The notes: generated from the letters alone by a model not told the origin. Counted from the first letter of the stretch, positions 35,960 through 45,050 are shown. The stretch is 64,000 nt of DNA from Faecalimonas sp. (GCA_020024645.1 JAHHTN010000001.1:1-64000), one strand, 5' to 3'. A program made the numbers and translations.

Positions 35960-36787
35960 TTATGCTAATGCAAATTTTTCAATTGCTTTCGCTACACCGT
36001 TATTTTCATTTGTATCTGTTATGTAATCTGCTGCCTGTTTAACCTCTTCTATTGCGTTCTCCATAGCAACACCTAGCCCTACTGCCTTTAACATTTCTAA
36101 ATCATTCATGCCATCTCCACATGCCATAATCTCTTCGCTTTTTACTCCAAGCAATTTTCCTAAGCGCAATAATCCTTGTCCTTTATTTACATCAAGCATA
36201 TTCACTTCTATGTTATTTGAAATTGCAAAGGTAGATGTAACACCTTCTACCTTCCCCACTTCGGCAAGCGCCTTCATTCTCTCATCTTGATCACGAAACA
36301 TCGCATGTACTTTATCTACTCGAATTCTATCTTCTTGTAGTAATTCTTCAATATTTTCCACTGATTTACGGCATTCTCTTACATAGCGAGCCATACTTTC
36401 TGTATCAACATAAGTATCTACTCGTTCTAAATCTTCTTTGCTAGTATATCCCTGTCCATCGATAAACACTTCTTTATATGTATCGTATACTGAAAAAATA
36501 TGTAACAATTTTCTTGCCGTCTCAGCAGACAGTGTACATTCGCTAATCACCTTGTTTTCTACCATATCCACAATCCTTGCCCCATTAGATGTAAGTGCAT
36601 ATCGAATTCCCTCAATAGAAAGCACTTCTTTTGGTATGCCTGTAAGTGGCCGTCCAGTAGCAACAACAATATGAATTCCTTTGGAAATTGCGCGTTGAAG
36701 AACCGCTTTACTATACTCTGTTAATTCTTTGTTGTCATTTAGAAGAGTGCCATCACAGTCGAGCCCTATTAATTTAATTTTCCTCAT
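35960..36787 (-). CDS. Cof-type HAD-IIB phosphatase
   Basis: 275 residues with HAD motif I LDCDGTLLND (residues 9-18), motif II ATGRP (42-46), a C2 cap, and motifs III/IV GLLRLGK...GDGMNDLEM. These enzymes hydrolyse sugar phosphates or flavin phosphates in the cytoplasm. Its start overlaps the upstream hypothetical gene by 14 nt, so they are likely coupled. Substrate unknown. Confidence 0.93.
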   Translation of the reverse strand: MRKIKLIGLDCDGTLLNDNKELTEYSKAVLQRAISKGIHIVVATGRPLTGIPKEVLSIEGIRYALTSNGARIVDMVENKVISECTLSAETARKLLHIFSVYDTYKEVFIDGQGYTSKEDLERVDTYVDTESMARYVRECRKSVENIEELLQEDRIRVDKVHAMFRDQDERMKALAEVGKVEGVTSTFAISNNIEVNMLDVNKGQGLLRLGKLLGVKSEEIMACGDGMNDLEMLKAVGLGVAMENAIEEVKQAADYITDTNENNGVAKAIEKFALA

Positions 36788-37358
36788 ACACTGTCAATTC
36801 CTTTCTCGTTTGTGAAAACTTAAATATCTGAAGGCTTATTTTATCCCGATTTCTTTCGTATACCTGCTTAGCATACTCTCTCATATATGGTAATTTTTCT
36901 TTATCTTTCAATGGAAGAAACACAACCATATCCTTAGCTGGCGCCATAATCAATAAATCATCTTCTAACTTTTCCGCACACATTTTCCATATCTGCTGAA
37001 AACAAAGTGAACTTGCCTCATGGTATCCATCTGCCACAATTCCAAATCCACCATATAGAGTCTGTGATATAACAAATCTCACATCTCTAACTAAATTCGC
37101 ACAAGCAATATGATAAAGTTCCTCTATATCACAATCTGGTGGTAACATTTTATCTCTTATTATCTCATATGTATCATTTCCTCTATTAATAACTAAAATG
37201 ATATGTAAATCCCCTACAAATTTGATAAGAGGTGTATCCTGTGCCGAAATGTCTTTTCCGTTTATGATCTGATAATCAATCAGTTCTTCCTTTACCCATG
37301 GATAAATCTTCTCTCTTATCTTATCTAAACGATACTCGTCTTCTTCATATTTTTTCAT
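36774..37358 (-). CDS. Uncharacterised cytoplasmic protein (194 aa)
   Basis: 194 residues, no signal peptide or membrane helix. An acidic N-terminal helix is followed by a mixed fold with the blocks DLHIILVIN, PPDCDIEELYHIACANL, GGFGIVADGYHEASSL and DMVVFLPLKDKEKLPYMREYA. The overall look recalls DUF5688 or DUF1444-type proteins that are common in Lachnospiraceae, but I cannot confirm membership. Translationally coupled to the HAD phosphatase. AGAGGAAAAC precedes ATG 37358. Confidence 0.7.
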   Translation of the reverse strand: MKKYEEDEYRLDKIREKIYPWVKEELIDYQIINGKDISAQDTPLIKFVGDLHIILVINRGNDTYEIIRDKMLPPDCDIEELYHIACANLVRDVRFVISQTLYGGFGIVADGYHEASSLCFQQIWKMCAEKLEDDLLIMAPAKDMVVFLPLKDKEKLPYMREYAKQVYERNRDKISLQIFKFSQTRKELTVYEEN

Positions 37359-37392
37359 ATGTTTTCCTCTTTATAAATTTCAGTTCTTTCCT

Positions 37393-37421
37393 ATCATATC
37401 AAAATTTGCAAAAAATATCAA
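37393..37421 (-). promoter_or_regulatory. Promoter of the hypothetical/HAD operon
   Basis: Minus strand TTGATA (37416..37421), 17 nt, TATGAT (37393..37398). It overlaps the opposite-strand promoter at 37406..37434. Confidence 0.65.
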
Positions 37422-37434
37422 TTTATAGTAGAAT
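37406..37434 (+). promoter_or_regulatory. Promoter of the cell-wall hydrolase gene
   Basis: TTGCAA (37406..37411), 17 nt, TAGAAT (37429..37434); face to face with the minus-strand promoter, so the two probably compete. Confidence 0.6.
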
Positions 37435-37500
37435 AAAAAACACGCTTATTTAAATAAGATACATATGGATGCTTTGATTTTATTAAGAAAGGAATACATA

Positions 37501-38532
37501 ATGAATATATTACAAAAGCGTAAGAAGAAAGTTTTTGCTCTAATTACTATTGCTTCTCTTTGTTTTTCAAGTCCATTTCCTTATATCTCACAAGCTGAAG
37601 ACGTCTCACAGAAACAAAAAGATTTAGAGAATAACTTAAATGAATTAAACAAAGATAAGGATACAACAGGCAAAGATCTATCTGCTGCCACTGCATCTTT
37701 AGAGGCAACGTTAAAAGAAATTTCAACAGTTCAACAAAAACTTGCCCTCGCTAAAGTACGTGAAAACGGGCAGTACGAACTAATGAAAAAACGAATCAAA
37801 TATATTTATGAGACTGGCTCTACAAGTTTTCTCAATATGTTAATGGAATCCGAATCCATGGCCGATCTCTTAAACAAAGCAGATTTTATCATCACTGTCA
37901 GTGAATACGATCGTACTATGCTAGAAAAATTGCAAAAACTTCATCTTGAAATCACAAAAAAAGAAAATGAATTACGTGAAAAACAAAAAAATTTTGAACA
38001 ACAGAAAAAAGAACTAGACGAAAAATACAAACAACTTTCAGAAAAGATTGCAAATACTTCTAATGAATTAACTTCCTACAAGGAACAATTGAAAAAAGCA
38101 GAAGAATTAGCAAAACAAACACAAAGTCTTCTGCATGAAAAACCAGAGGGAAATACAAAACCAGAAAACAAACCTATCGTACCTTCTGCCGCAGAAGATT
38201 TAGCACTATTTGCAGGAATTTTAGAATGTGAAGCAGGATCAACCGACTATGATGCTTTGCTTGCTGTCGCAACTGTTATCATGAACCGTATAGAAAGTCC
38301 AAAATATCCAAATACTCTCTCTGGTGTTATTTATCAAAATGGACAATTTTCACCGACTTGGACTGGAAAATTGGATAAGGTTTTAACTCGTGGACCAAAG
38401 CAACTCTGTTATCAAGTCGCTCAAGATGCTCTTTCCGGAGCAAGATATGATGCTGTACGAAATTGTTATTCCTTCCATGCTTCATATACTGGCCATGAAG
38501 GAATTATTGTAGGAGATAATGTATTTTTCTAA
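37501..38532 (+). CDS. Secreted cell-wall hydrolase: coiled coil plus SleB/CwlJ-type domain
   Basis: 343 residues. A signal peptide (basic KRKKK then a hydrophobic core) ends about residue 32 (SQA-ED). A coiled-coil region of about 175 residues follows, resembling the N-terminal part of PcsB/CwlO proteins that docks to FtsEX. The C-terminal ~120 residues are a hydrolase_2 (SleB) domain: LAGILECEAGSTDYDALLAVATVIMNR carries the catalytic Glu, here in ECEAG. Start at ATG 37501 behind AAAGGAATAC; the longer frame lacks a ribosome-binding site. Likely acts in division or wall turnover. Confidence 0.85.
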   Translation: MNILQKRKKKVFALITIASLCFSSPFPYISQAEDVSQKQKDLENNLNELNKDKDTTGKDLSAATASLEATLKEISTVQQKLALAKVRENGQYELMKKRIKYIYETGSTSFLNMLMESESMADLLNKADFIITVSEYDRTMLEKLQKLHLEITKKENELREKQKNFEQQKKELDEKYKQLSEKIANTSNELTSYKEQLKKAEELAKQTQSLLHEKPEGNTKPENKPIVPSAAEDLALFAGILECEAGSTDYDALLAVATVIMNRIESPKYPNTLSGVIYQNGQFSPTWTGKLDKVLTRGPKQLCYQVAQDALSGARYDAVRNCYSFHASYTGHEGIIVGDNVFF

Positions 38533-38550
38533 AATATACCTATGAAATAA

Positions 38551-38579
38551 GAGGACACCTCACTCAATGCGGTGTCCTC
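38551..38579. terminator. Bidirectional terminator
   Basis: A 9-bp stem (38551..38559 with 38571..38579) with an 11-nt loop between two convergent genes; T-rich on both sides. Confidence 0.7.
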
Positions 38580-38590
38580 CATTTTCTTTT

Positions 38591-39346
38591 CTATTGGTAA
38601 TCGAATACGTCAATCCATTTCATTAGAAATTCTTTTTCTAATTCATTATTCTTTGTCAACTGTGCCGCAGCTACAATTGGTAACCACTGCTGTACATATT
38701 GTTTTGCAGTATCACTCTTCTTACAGAATAATTTCAAATATAACTCTGCTGTTTCTTGATCTTTCAAAGCAAATAGTAAATATGTCATTGCTGCATCTGC
38801 ACTTGCATTTCCCTGTGTTGCATGAGCCCAGTCAACTACGGTCATCTTTCCATTTTTCCCTACAATGATGTTACTTGGATTAAAGTCGCCATGACAAACT
38901 TTATCATGTTTTGGCATACTTTCCAATCTTGTTAAAAGTTCGTATCTTGCTGTTGCATCCAATTCTGTTAAGCTATTAATCTGACGTGCAAGTTTATCTT
39001 TTAATTTATTTAATAATGGAGCTCTTTTACTATGAACCTGCAACTGCAAATCCACAAAATCTTCCATATATTTTTCAAGATTTCTAGCGTCTACTTGCAT
39101 CATCTCCGCAAGTGTTTTTCCTTCTTTATATTCAATTACAACAGCCCATTTGCCATCAAGTTCACTTACACTTTTTACTTTAGGAATATCAAGACCTGTT
39201 TCTTCTACTCTGGCTGTATTCAAAGCTTCATTAAATACATCCGATTTTAAATGACTCTTCTCGAATACTTTTACAATACCTTCATCACATTTGTACACTT
39301 CTTTATATGCGCGTTTTACGATTAAATTACTTTTATCCAGTTTCAT
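38591..39346 (-). CDS. Aminoglycoside phosphotransferase-family kinase
   Basis: 251 residues with the kinase-like APH fold: the catalytic HGDFNPSNIIV (about residues 153-163) and the metal-binding VVDWAHA (about 172-178) are intact. Homologues in anaerobes phosphorylate small molecules; nothing here shows drug resistance. It is a single gene with its own promoter and shares a terminator with the opposite gene. Confidence 0.85.
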   Translation of the reverse strand: MKLDKSNLIVKRAYKEVYKCDEGIVKVFEKSHLKSDVFNEALNTARVEETGLDIPKVKSVSELDGKWAVVIEYKEGKTLAEMMQVDARNLEKYMEDFVDLQLQVHSKRAPLLNKLKDKLARQINSLTELDATARYELLTRLESMPKHDKVCHGDFNPSNIIVGKNGKMTVVDWAHATQGNASADAAMTYLLFALKDQETAELYLKLFCKKSDTAKQYVQQWLPIVAAAQLTKNNELEKEFLMKWIDVFDYQ

Positions 39347-39392
39347 AAGTCATACCTCCTATAGTTTGCTTCGTTCTTTATTTGATATTTAT

Positions 39393-39420
39393 ATTATACA
39401 CCTCTATTGTATAAATGCAA
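39393..39420 (-). promoter_or_regulatory. Promoter of the APH-like kinase
   Basis: Minus strand TTGCAT (39415..39420), 16 nt, TATAAT (39393..39398). The rest of the gap up to adhE is AT-rich with no visible gene. Confidence 0.65.
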
Positions 39421-39559
39421 TAGTTTTTTAAATAATTTTTAACAATCTTTTTCAAATATTATTTATTGTCTTTTTTTTAACAATTTTGTTTTCTCATGTA
39501 TGCATTACAACGTTTTATTATTTCTATATGTCTGTAAAGAAAAATTCGTAAAATAGAAC

Positions 39560-39585
39560 TAGGGACGCAGTTTCCTACGTCCCTA
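39560..39585 (-). terminator. Terminator after adhE
   Basis: Stem TAGGGACG/CGTCCCTA (39560..39567, 39578..39585) followed by a moderately T-rich stretch on the minus strand. Confidence 0.65.
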
Positions 39586-39602
39586 ATCGAATATTTAAAA
39601 TA

Positions 39603-42215
39603 TTATTTTCCGTAATATACTTTTAAGTACATTTCTTTGATTTCTTTCATCAATGGATATCTTGGGTTAGCACCTGTACACTGATCATCAAATGCTTGTT
39701 CTACCATTTCATCTAATGTTTCTAAGAAGTATTTTTCATCTACTCCGTATTCTTTAATTGTTTTCTTAATTCCAACTTTTTCTTTTAACTCATCAATCTT
39801 CACTAAGAATTTTTCAAATGTTTCTTTATCATCTTTTCCTACAACACCACAGAATCTAGCACACTCAGCATATCTTTCTAATGCATGTGGATACTGGTAC
39901 TGTGAAAATGTTCCCATTTTTGTAGGTACATCTGTTGCATTAAATTTCATTACTTCGTTAATTAACAATGCATTTGCAACACCATGTGGTAAGTGATGGA
40001 ATGCTCCTAATTTATGTGCCATTGAGTGACATACTCCAAGGAAAGCATTTGCAAATGCCATACCTGCCATACAAGAAGCATCTGCCATTTTTTCTCTTGC
40101 TTTTGGATCATTTGCACCATTTTCATATGCTGATGGTAAATATTCAAAAATATTTTTCATTGCTTTTAAAGCAAGTCCATCTGTATAATCTGTTGCTAAA
40201 ATAGAAGCATATGCTTCTAATGCATGTGTTAAAGCATCGATACCAGAAGCACTTGTAAGTCCTTTTGGTTGACTCATCATGTTATCTGCATCAATAATAG
40301 CCATTTTAGGAAGTAATTCGTAATCTGCTAATGGATATTTTACTCCTGTTTTTTCATCTGTGATAACTGCAAATGGTGTTACCTCAGAACCTGTTCCTGA
40401 AGATGTAGGAATTGCTACAAAATATGCTTTTTCACCCATCTTAGGGAATGTATATACTCTCTTACGAATATCCATGAAACGCATAGCCATATCCATAAAG
40501 TCTGCTTCTGGATGTTCGTACATTACCCACATGATTTTACCTGCATCCATTGCTGAACCACCACCAAGTGCAATAATAACGTCTGGTCCAAATGCTCTCA
40601 TTGCTTCTGCTCCTGCTTTTGCACAAGCAAGTGTTGGGTCTGGAGCTACTTCATAGAAACATGTATGCTGAATTCCCATTTCATCTAATTTTTCTTCAAT
40701 TCCTTTCACATAACCATTGTGATATAAGAAACTGTCAGTTACGATAAATGCTTTCTTTTTACCCATTACTGTTCCAAGTTCATCAAGTGCTACAGGCATA
40801 CAACCTTTTTTGAAGTAAACCTTTTCAGGTGCTCTAAACCAAAGCATATTTTCTCTCCTCTCGGCAACTGTTTTAATGTTAATTAAATGTTTTACACCAA
40901 CGTTTTCAGATACAGAGTTTCCTCCCCATGAACCACAACCTAATGTAAGAGATGGTGCTAATTTAAAGTTGTAAAGGTCACCGATACCACCTTGAGAAGA
41001 AGGTGTATTTACTAAAATACGGCAAGTTTTCATTGCTGCTGCATGTTTTGCTAATTTTTCAGACTGTGCTGGATGAATGTAGATAGAAGATGTATGTCCA
41101 TATCCACCATCTGCAACTAACTGTTCTGCCTTTGCAATTGCTTCATCAAATGTTTTTGCTTTGTACATAGCAAGTACTGGAGATAATTTTTCGTGAGCAA
41201 ATTCTTCTGAAAGATCTACAGATTCAACTTCACCAATTAAAATCTTAGTATCTTCTGGAACTTTAACTCCTGCAAGTGTGGCAATTGTATGTGCTGACTG
41301 TCCAACAATTTTTGCATTTAATGCACCGTTAATAATAATTGTTTTACGCACTTTTTCAATTTCATCTTTCTTTAAGAAGTAGCATCCGCGAAGTGCGAAT
41401 TCTTCTTTAACTTCTTTATATACTCCTTCCAAAACAGTTACAGACTGTTCTGAAGCACAAATCATACCATTATCAAATGTTTTTGAGTGGATGATTGAGT
41501 TTACTGCCATTTTTACATCTGCTGTATCATCAATGATAACAGGTGTGTTACCTGCACCTACACCAAGTGCTGGTTTTCCTGAAGAGTACGCTGCTTTAAC
41601 CATACCAGGACCACCTGTAGCAAGAATTGTATCTGCACCTTTCATTACTTCATTTGTTAATTCAAGTGATGGTACATCAATCCAGCCAATGATTCCTTCT
41701 GGTGCACCCGCTTTAACTGCTGCATCTAAAACAACTTTTGCTGCTGCAATTGTTGATGCTTTTGCACGTGGATGTGGGCTGATGATAATTGCATTTCTTG
41801 TTTTTAATGCGATTAATGTTTTAAAAATCGCTGTTGATGTTGGGTTTGTTGTTGGAATAACCGCTGCAATTAAACCGATTGGTTCTGCAATTTTTTTAAT
41901 TCCGTATGCTTTATCTTCTTCAATTACTCCGCAAGTTTTTGTATCTTTATATGCGTTGTAAATATATTCTGCTGCGTAATGGTTTTTAATTACTTTATCT
42001 TCAACGATACCCATACCAGTTTCTTCTACTGCCATTTTTGCTAATGGAATACGTTGTTTATTTGCTGCTAAAGCAGCCTCAAAAAAGATTTTATCTACTT
42101 GTTCTTGTGTAAATGTAGCAAATACTTTCTGAGCTTCTCTCATTGCTTCCATTTTTGCTGTAAGAGCTTCTACATTATCAATAATTTCTGGTACGATTTC
42201 TTTTTTCTTCGTCAT
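39603..42215 (-). CDS. adhE: Bifunctional acetaldehyde-CoA/alcohol dehydrogenase
   Basis: 870 residues. The N-terminal aldehyde dehydrogenase half (to about 440) has the catalytic Cys in NGMICASEQ. The C-terminal iron-dependent alcohol dehydrogenase half (about 455-870) has GGGSAMDAGKIMW and the metal-binding Asp/His set in DALTHALEAY and MAHKLGAFHHLPHG. It reduces acetyl-CoA to ethanol, disposing of NADH. ATG 42215 is chosen because GGAGG precedes it; a GTG in the same frame at 42230 overlaps that site. A Rex-like palindrome covers the promoter. Confidence 0.97.
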   Translation of the reverse strand: MTKKKEIVPEIIDNVEALTAKMEAMREAQKVFATFTQEQVDKIFFEAALAANKQRIPLAKMAVEETGMGIVEDKVIKNHYAAEYIYNAYKDTKTCGVIEEDKAYGIKKIAEPIGLIAAVIPTTNPTSTAIFKTLIALKTRNAIIISPHPRAKASTIAAAKVVLDAAVKAGAPEGIIGWIDVPSLELTNEVMKGADTILATGGPGMVKAAYSSGKPALGVGAGNTPVIIDDTADVKMAVNSIIHSKTFDNGMICASEQSVTVLEGVYKEVKEEFALRGCYFLKKDEIEKVRKTIIINGALNAKIVGQSAHTIATLAGVKVPEDTKILIGEVESVDLSEEFAHEKLSPVLAMYKAKTFDEAIAKAEQLVADGGYGHTSSIYIHPAQSEKLAKHAAAMKTCRILVNTPSSQGGIGDLYNFKLAPSLTLGCGSWGGNSVSENVGVKHLINIKTVAERRENMLWFRAPEKVYFKKGCMPVALDELGTVMGKKKAFIVTDSFLYHNGYVKGIEEKLDEMGIQHTCFYEVAPDPTLACAKAGAEAMRAFGPDVIIALGGGSAMDAGKIMWVMYEHPEADFMDMAMRFMDIRKRVYTFPKMGEKAYFVAIPTSSGTGSEVTPFAVITDEKTGVKYPLADYELLPKMAIIDADNMMSQPKGLTSASGIDALTHALEAYASILATDYTDGLALKAMKNIFEYLPSAYENGANDPKAREKMADASCMAGMAFANAFLGVCHSMAHKLGAFHHLPHGVANALLINEVMKFNATDVPTKMGTFSQYQYPHALERYAECARFCGVVGKDDKETFEKFLVKIDELKEKVGIKKTIKEYGVDEKYFLETLDEMVEQAFDDQCTGANPRYPLMKEIKEMYLKVYYGK

Positions 42216-42258
42216 TTCATTATCCTCCACGAATAAGTTCTTTTACTTTACGTTTGTA

Positions 42259-42287
42259 AGTATATTATATCGTTAAATATTTGTCAA
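42259..42287 (-). promoter_or_regulatory. adhE promoter with Rex-like operator
   Basis: Minus strand TTGACA (42282..42287), 17 nt, TATACT (42259..42264). The segment 42270..42287, TTGACAAATATTTAACGA, matches 11 of the 14 specified bases of the Rex consensus TTGTTAA-N4-TTAACAA. That would give repression by the NAD(H)-sensing repressor Rex. Confidence 0.65.
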
Positions 42288-42476
42288 TTAGTTTTTTGAT
42301 ATTTTTTTAACGAAGAGTTCACTTTCTACATTCCGTATAACTTTCTTCCATTTTTATTTTTTTTCTATACATTTTGCACAATATAATAAATGAACTTTTA
42401 CTTCTTATTTCATATAGATTGTATCTGTGATAAAATATAAACCATATTAAAATAACAAGAAATGAGGAATATTATA

Positions 42477-42749
42477 ATGAAACTAATTATTTATGGTACA
42501 AAAACCTGCAAAGACTGTGTAGATGCTTTAGAAATTTTAAAACAGAAAGACGTCCAATATCTATTTTTAGAATTTTCTGATAGCATAGGAAATTTAAAAC
42601 GATTTTTAAAAATTCGTGACACACATCCTATGTTTGATCCTGTAAAAGAAAAAGGTAACATTGGTGTTCCTCTTTTTATATTTGAAGATAAAACTATGAC
42701 ATTTGATTTAAACGATGTGCTTGCTAGAATAGAGCAGGAAAACGCTTAA
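42477..42749 (+). CDS. Glutaredoxin-like protein
   Basis: 90 residues of thioredoxin fold with CKDC (residues 10-13) as the redox pair, followed by a PMFDPVKE...GNIGVPLFIFEDK block with the cis-Pro region. Resembles the glutaredoxin-related family of clostridia. ATG 42477 has GAGGAATAT upstream, so the start was moved from 42462. The gene stands alone between adhE and rplQ, and converges with rplQ at a shared terminator. Confidence 0.82.
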   Translation: MKLIIYGTKTCKDCVDALEILKQKDVQYLFLEFSDSIGNLKRFLKIRDTHPMFDPVKEKGNIGVPLFIFEDKTMTFDLNDVLARIEQENA

Positions 42750-42760
42750 CGGAAACTCAA

Positions 42761-42791
42761 AAAACCCGATAGATTTTCTCTATCGGGTTTT
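42761..42791. terminator. Bidirectional terminator closing the ribosomal operon
   Basis: A perfect 13-bp stem (42761..42773 with 42779..42791), 5-nt loop, Ts on both sides; serves the glutaredoxin-like gene and rplQ. Confidence 0.9.
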
Positions 42792-42805
42792 AATATTCAT
42801 TATTC

Positions 42806-43333
42806 TTATACTAATTCAAGAAGAACTTCCATAGCGGCATCACCTTTACGTAAACCAATTTTTACGATTCTTGTGTAACCACCATTACGGTTTTCATATT
42901 TAGGAGCAATTTCATCAAATAATTTTGCTACTAAATCAACTTCCTTAGCACTTCTCTTTTTACCGTCTTTTACTTCAACTACAGGGCAAAGAACTTTAAG
43001 CATTTCTCTTCTTGCATGTAATCTAGAAGGCATATCTTTTTTAATTGTTTTTTCAACTTCATCATAAACAGTAACTTTTTTACCATCTACAACTTCTTTT
43101 ACTCTCTTACCATCCTGGTCTTTACGAGCAACTTTTGCCATAACTTTAACTTCTTCAAAGTTATCTTTTTCTTTTACTGCTAAAGCAATTAGTCCTTCTG
43201 CAACTTTGCGAATTTCTTTTGCTTTTGCTTCTGTAGTAACGATTTTACCATTGTTAAGTAATGCTGTTACTTGATTTCTGATTAATGCTTTTCTTTGGCT
43301 TGATGTTCTGCCAAGTTTTCTATATTTTGCCAT
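42806..43333 (-). CDS. rplQ: 50S ribosomal protein L17 (extended form)
   Basis: 175 residues, against about 115-130 in most bacteria. The N-terminal RTSSQRKALIRNQVTALL and C-terminal NRNGGYTRIVKIGLRKGDAA parts are canonical. About 55 extra residues lie between them (about 62-115), containing QDGKRVKEVVDGKKVTVYDE. ATG 43333 follows GGAGG. L17 lies at the exit tunnel of the 50S subunit. Last gene of the alpha operon. Confidence 0.95.
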   Translation of the reverse strand: MAKYRKLGRTSSQRKALIRNQVTALLNNGKIVTTEAKAKEIRKVAEGLIALAVKEKDNFEEVKVMAKVARKDQDGKRVKEVVDGKKVTVYDEVEKTIKKDMPSRLHARREMLKVLCPVVEVKDGKKRSAKEVDLVAKLFDEIAPKYENRNGGYTRIVKIGLRKGDAAMEVLLELV

Positions 43334-43433
43334 TTTTATTTCCTCCAATTAACACGTGGTTATGCTTCTTCGGGCTTACTAGCCATGTGCTGTTGCTGTA
43401 CACTTCGGGTTTATCAACAACACTCTTAGAATT

Positions 43434-44393
43434 CTATTCTTCGCCTTGACTTAATTCTAAGCCAAGTTCTTTTAATTTAGCCAATACTTCCTCTAAAGAT
43501 TTACGACCAAGGTTACGTACCTTCATCATATCTTCTGAAGTTCTGTTTGTTAATTCTTCAACAGTATTGATTCCTGCTCTCTTCAAACAGTTATATGAAC
43601 GAACTGAAAGTTCTAATTCATCAATACTCATTTCTAACACTTTTTCTTTTTCATCGTCTTCTTTTTCAATCATAACCTCAGCAGCCTGAGCAACTTCTGA
43701 TAAGTCGATGAATAGTTTCAAATGTTCATTAAGAACTTTTGCTGCTAAACTTACCGCTTCATCTGGTGCTAATGTACCATTTGTATAAACGTCAAGTGTT
43801 AATTTATCAAAGTCAGTAATCTGACCTACACGAGTATTTTCTACTGTTAAATTTACTCTTTCAACAGGTGTATAGATAGAATCAATTGGAATTACCGAGA
43901 TTGGTAATTCACTATTTTTATTCTTATCAGCACTTACATATCCTCTACCATTTGTAATAGTAAGTTCCATGTACAATTTACTGTCTGCTCCACCATTCAA
44001 TGTAGCTATTACAGTTTCAGGATTCATAATTTCAATGTCTGAATCCACCTGAATATCTGCACCTGTTACAACTCCTTCACCTTCAAACTCGATATATGCA
44101 GTTTTTGGTTCGTCAGTCTCAGAAGTATTCTTGATTGCTAAAGATTTTAGATTCATTACAATCTCAGTAACATCTTCTTTTACGCCTGGGATAGAACTAA
44201 ATTCATGTAAAACTCCATCGATTTTTACATAACTGATTGCTGAACCTGGCAAAGAAGAAAGCATAATTCTTCTTAAAGAGTTACCAAGAGTTGTTCCATA
44301 CCCTCTTTCAAGAGGCTCTACAACAAATCTTCCATATTTTTTATCTTCTGAAATTTCTGTAATTTCAATATTTGGTTTATTAAAATCAAACAC
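43434..44393 (-). CDS. rpoA: RNA polymerase alpha subunit
   Basis: 319 residues with the dimerisation N-terminal domain (LRRIMLSSLPGSAISYVKIDG) and C-terminal helix-hairpin-helix domain (ELELSVRSYNCLKRAGINTVEEL) joined by a short acidic linker. GTG start at 44393 behind AAGGAGGGAC. Cotranscribed after rpsD across a strong 11-bp hairpin. Confidence 0.98.
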   Translation of the reverse strand: MFDFNKPNIEITEISEDKKYGRFVVEPLERGYGTTLGNSLRRIMLSSLPGSAISYVKIDGVLHEFSSIPGVKEDVTEIVMNLKSLAIKNTSETDEPKTAYIEFEGEGVVTGADIQVDSDIEIMNPETVIATLNGGADSKLYMELTITNGRGYVSADKNKNSELPISVIPIDSIYTPVERVNLTVENTRVGQITDFDKLTLDVYTNGTLAPDEAVSLAAKVLNEHLKLFIDLSEVAQAAEVMIEKEDDEKEKVLEMSIDELELSVRSYNCLKRAGINTVEELTNRTSEDMMKVRNLGRKSLEEVLAKLKELGLELSQGEE

Positions 44394-44438
44394 TACAAAG
44401 TCCCTCCTTTGGGTTATTAAAATATTGAGGGTGAATTT

Positions 44439-44464
44439 CTAAATAATCCTTATGGATTATTTAG
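44439..44464. repeat. 11-bp perfect hairpin at the end of rpsD
   Basis: 44439..44449 pairs with 44454..44464 around TTAT; it includes the rpsD stop codon region and lacks a T-run, so it is not a normal terminator. Possible processing or regulatory site between rpsD and rpoA. Confidence 0.75.
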
Positions 44465-45050
44465 AATATAATTCGACAATCAACATCTCGTCTACAGGAA
44501 CATCAATTGCTTCACGAAGTGGAAGTTCTTTTACGCTACCTTTTAAGTTTTCAGCATCAACATCTAACCATTCAGGTACTAATCTTCCGCCTGTTACTTC
44601 TACGATATCCTTATATCTCTGAGAACCTTTGTGTTTTTCTTTAATTTCAATTGTATCTCCAGCTTTTACTAAGTAAGATGGAATATTAACCTGTTTTCCG
44701 TTTACTAAAACGTGTTTGTGGTCAACAATCTGTCTTGCTTCTCTTCTTGTTCTAGCAAATCCCATACGGAATACAACATTGTCTAATCTTGATTCAAGAA
44801 GAATCATAAGGTTATCACCTGTCATACCGTTCATTTTAGAAGCTTTTGCAAAGTAGTTTCTAAAAGGTTTTTCTAAAACACCATAGATAAATTTTGCTTT
44901 CTGTTTTTCACGTAACTGAAGACCATACTCGCTCATTTTTCTATTTGCTCTTTTTAACTGTCTGTTAGATTTTTTATCAATTCCTAAATAGATTGGATCC
45001 ATACCTAATGAACGACATCTTTTAAGAACTGGAACTCTATTTACTGCCAT
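44457..45050 (-). CDS. rpsD: 30S ribosomal protein S4
   Basis: 197 residues with the S4 RNA-binding domain (SRLDNVVFRMGFARTRREARQIVDHKHVLVNGKQV, about residues 87-121). It is the no-zinc form: no Cys cluster at the N-terminus. AGGAGGATAATCGAAC precedes the ATG. In the alpha operon of other bacteria S4 is the autogenous repressor. Confidence 0.98.
   Translation of the reverse strand: MAVNRVPVLKRCRSLGMDPIYLGIDKKSNRQLKRANRKMSEYGLQLREKQKAKFIYGVLEKPFRNYFAKASKMNGMTGDNLMILLESRLDNVVFRMGFARTRREARQIVDHKHVLVNGKQVNIPSYLVKAGDTIEIKEKHKGSQRYKDIVEVTGGRLVPEWLDVDAENLKGSVKELPLREAIDVPVDEMLIVELYSK

Noticed and set aside
38591..39346. Aminoglycoside-resistance gene
   Set aside because: The fold and HGD motif are shared by many metabolic kinases; no mobile context or drug-specific feature is seen.
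39421..39559. Possible gene or repeat in the gap between adhE and the APH-like kinase
   Set aside because: Only poly-T-rich sequence; no ORF with start signals and no inverted repeat besides the adhE terminator.
41491..41961. 156-codon plus-strand ORF opposite adhE
   Set aside because: Shadow of AdhE; no start signals and no protein-like pattern.
42221..42476. Possible small RNA in the AT-rich gap after the Rex-like site
   Set aside because: No promoter plus terminator pair could be defined; poly-A/T composition explains the apparent patterns.
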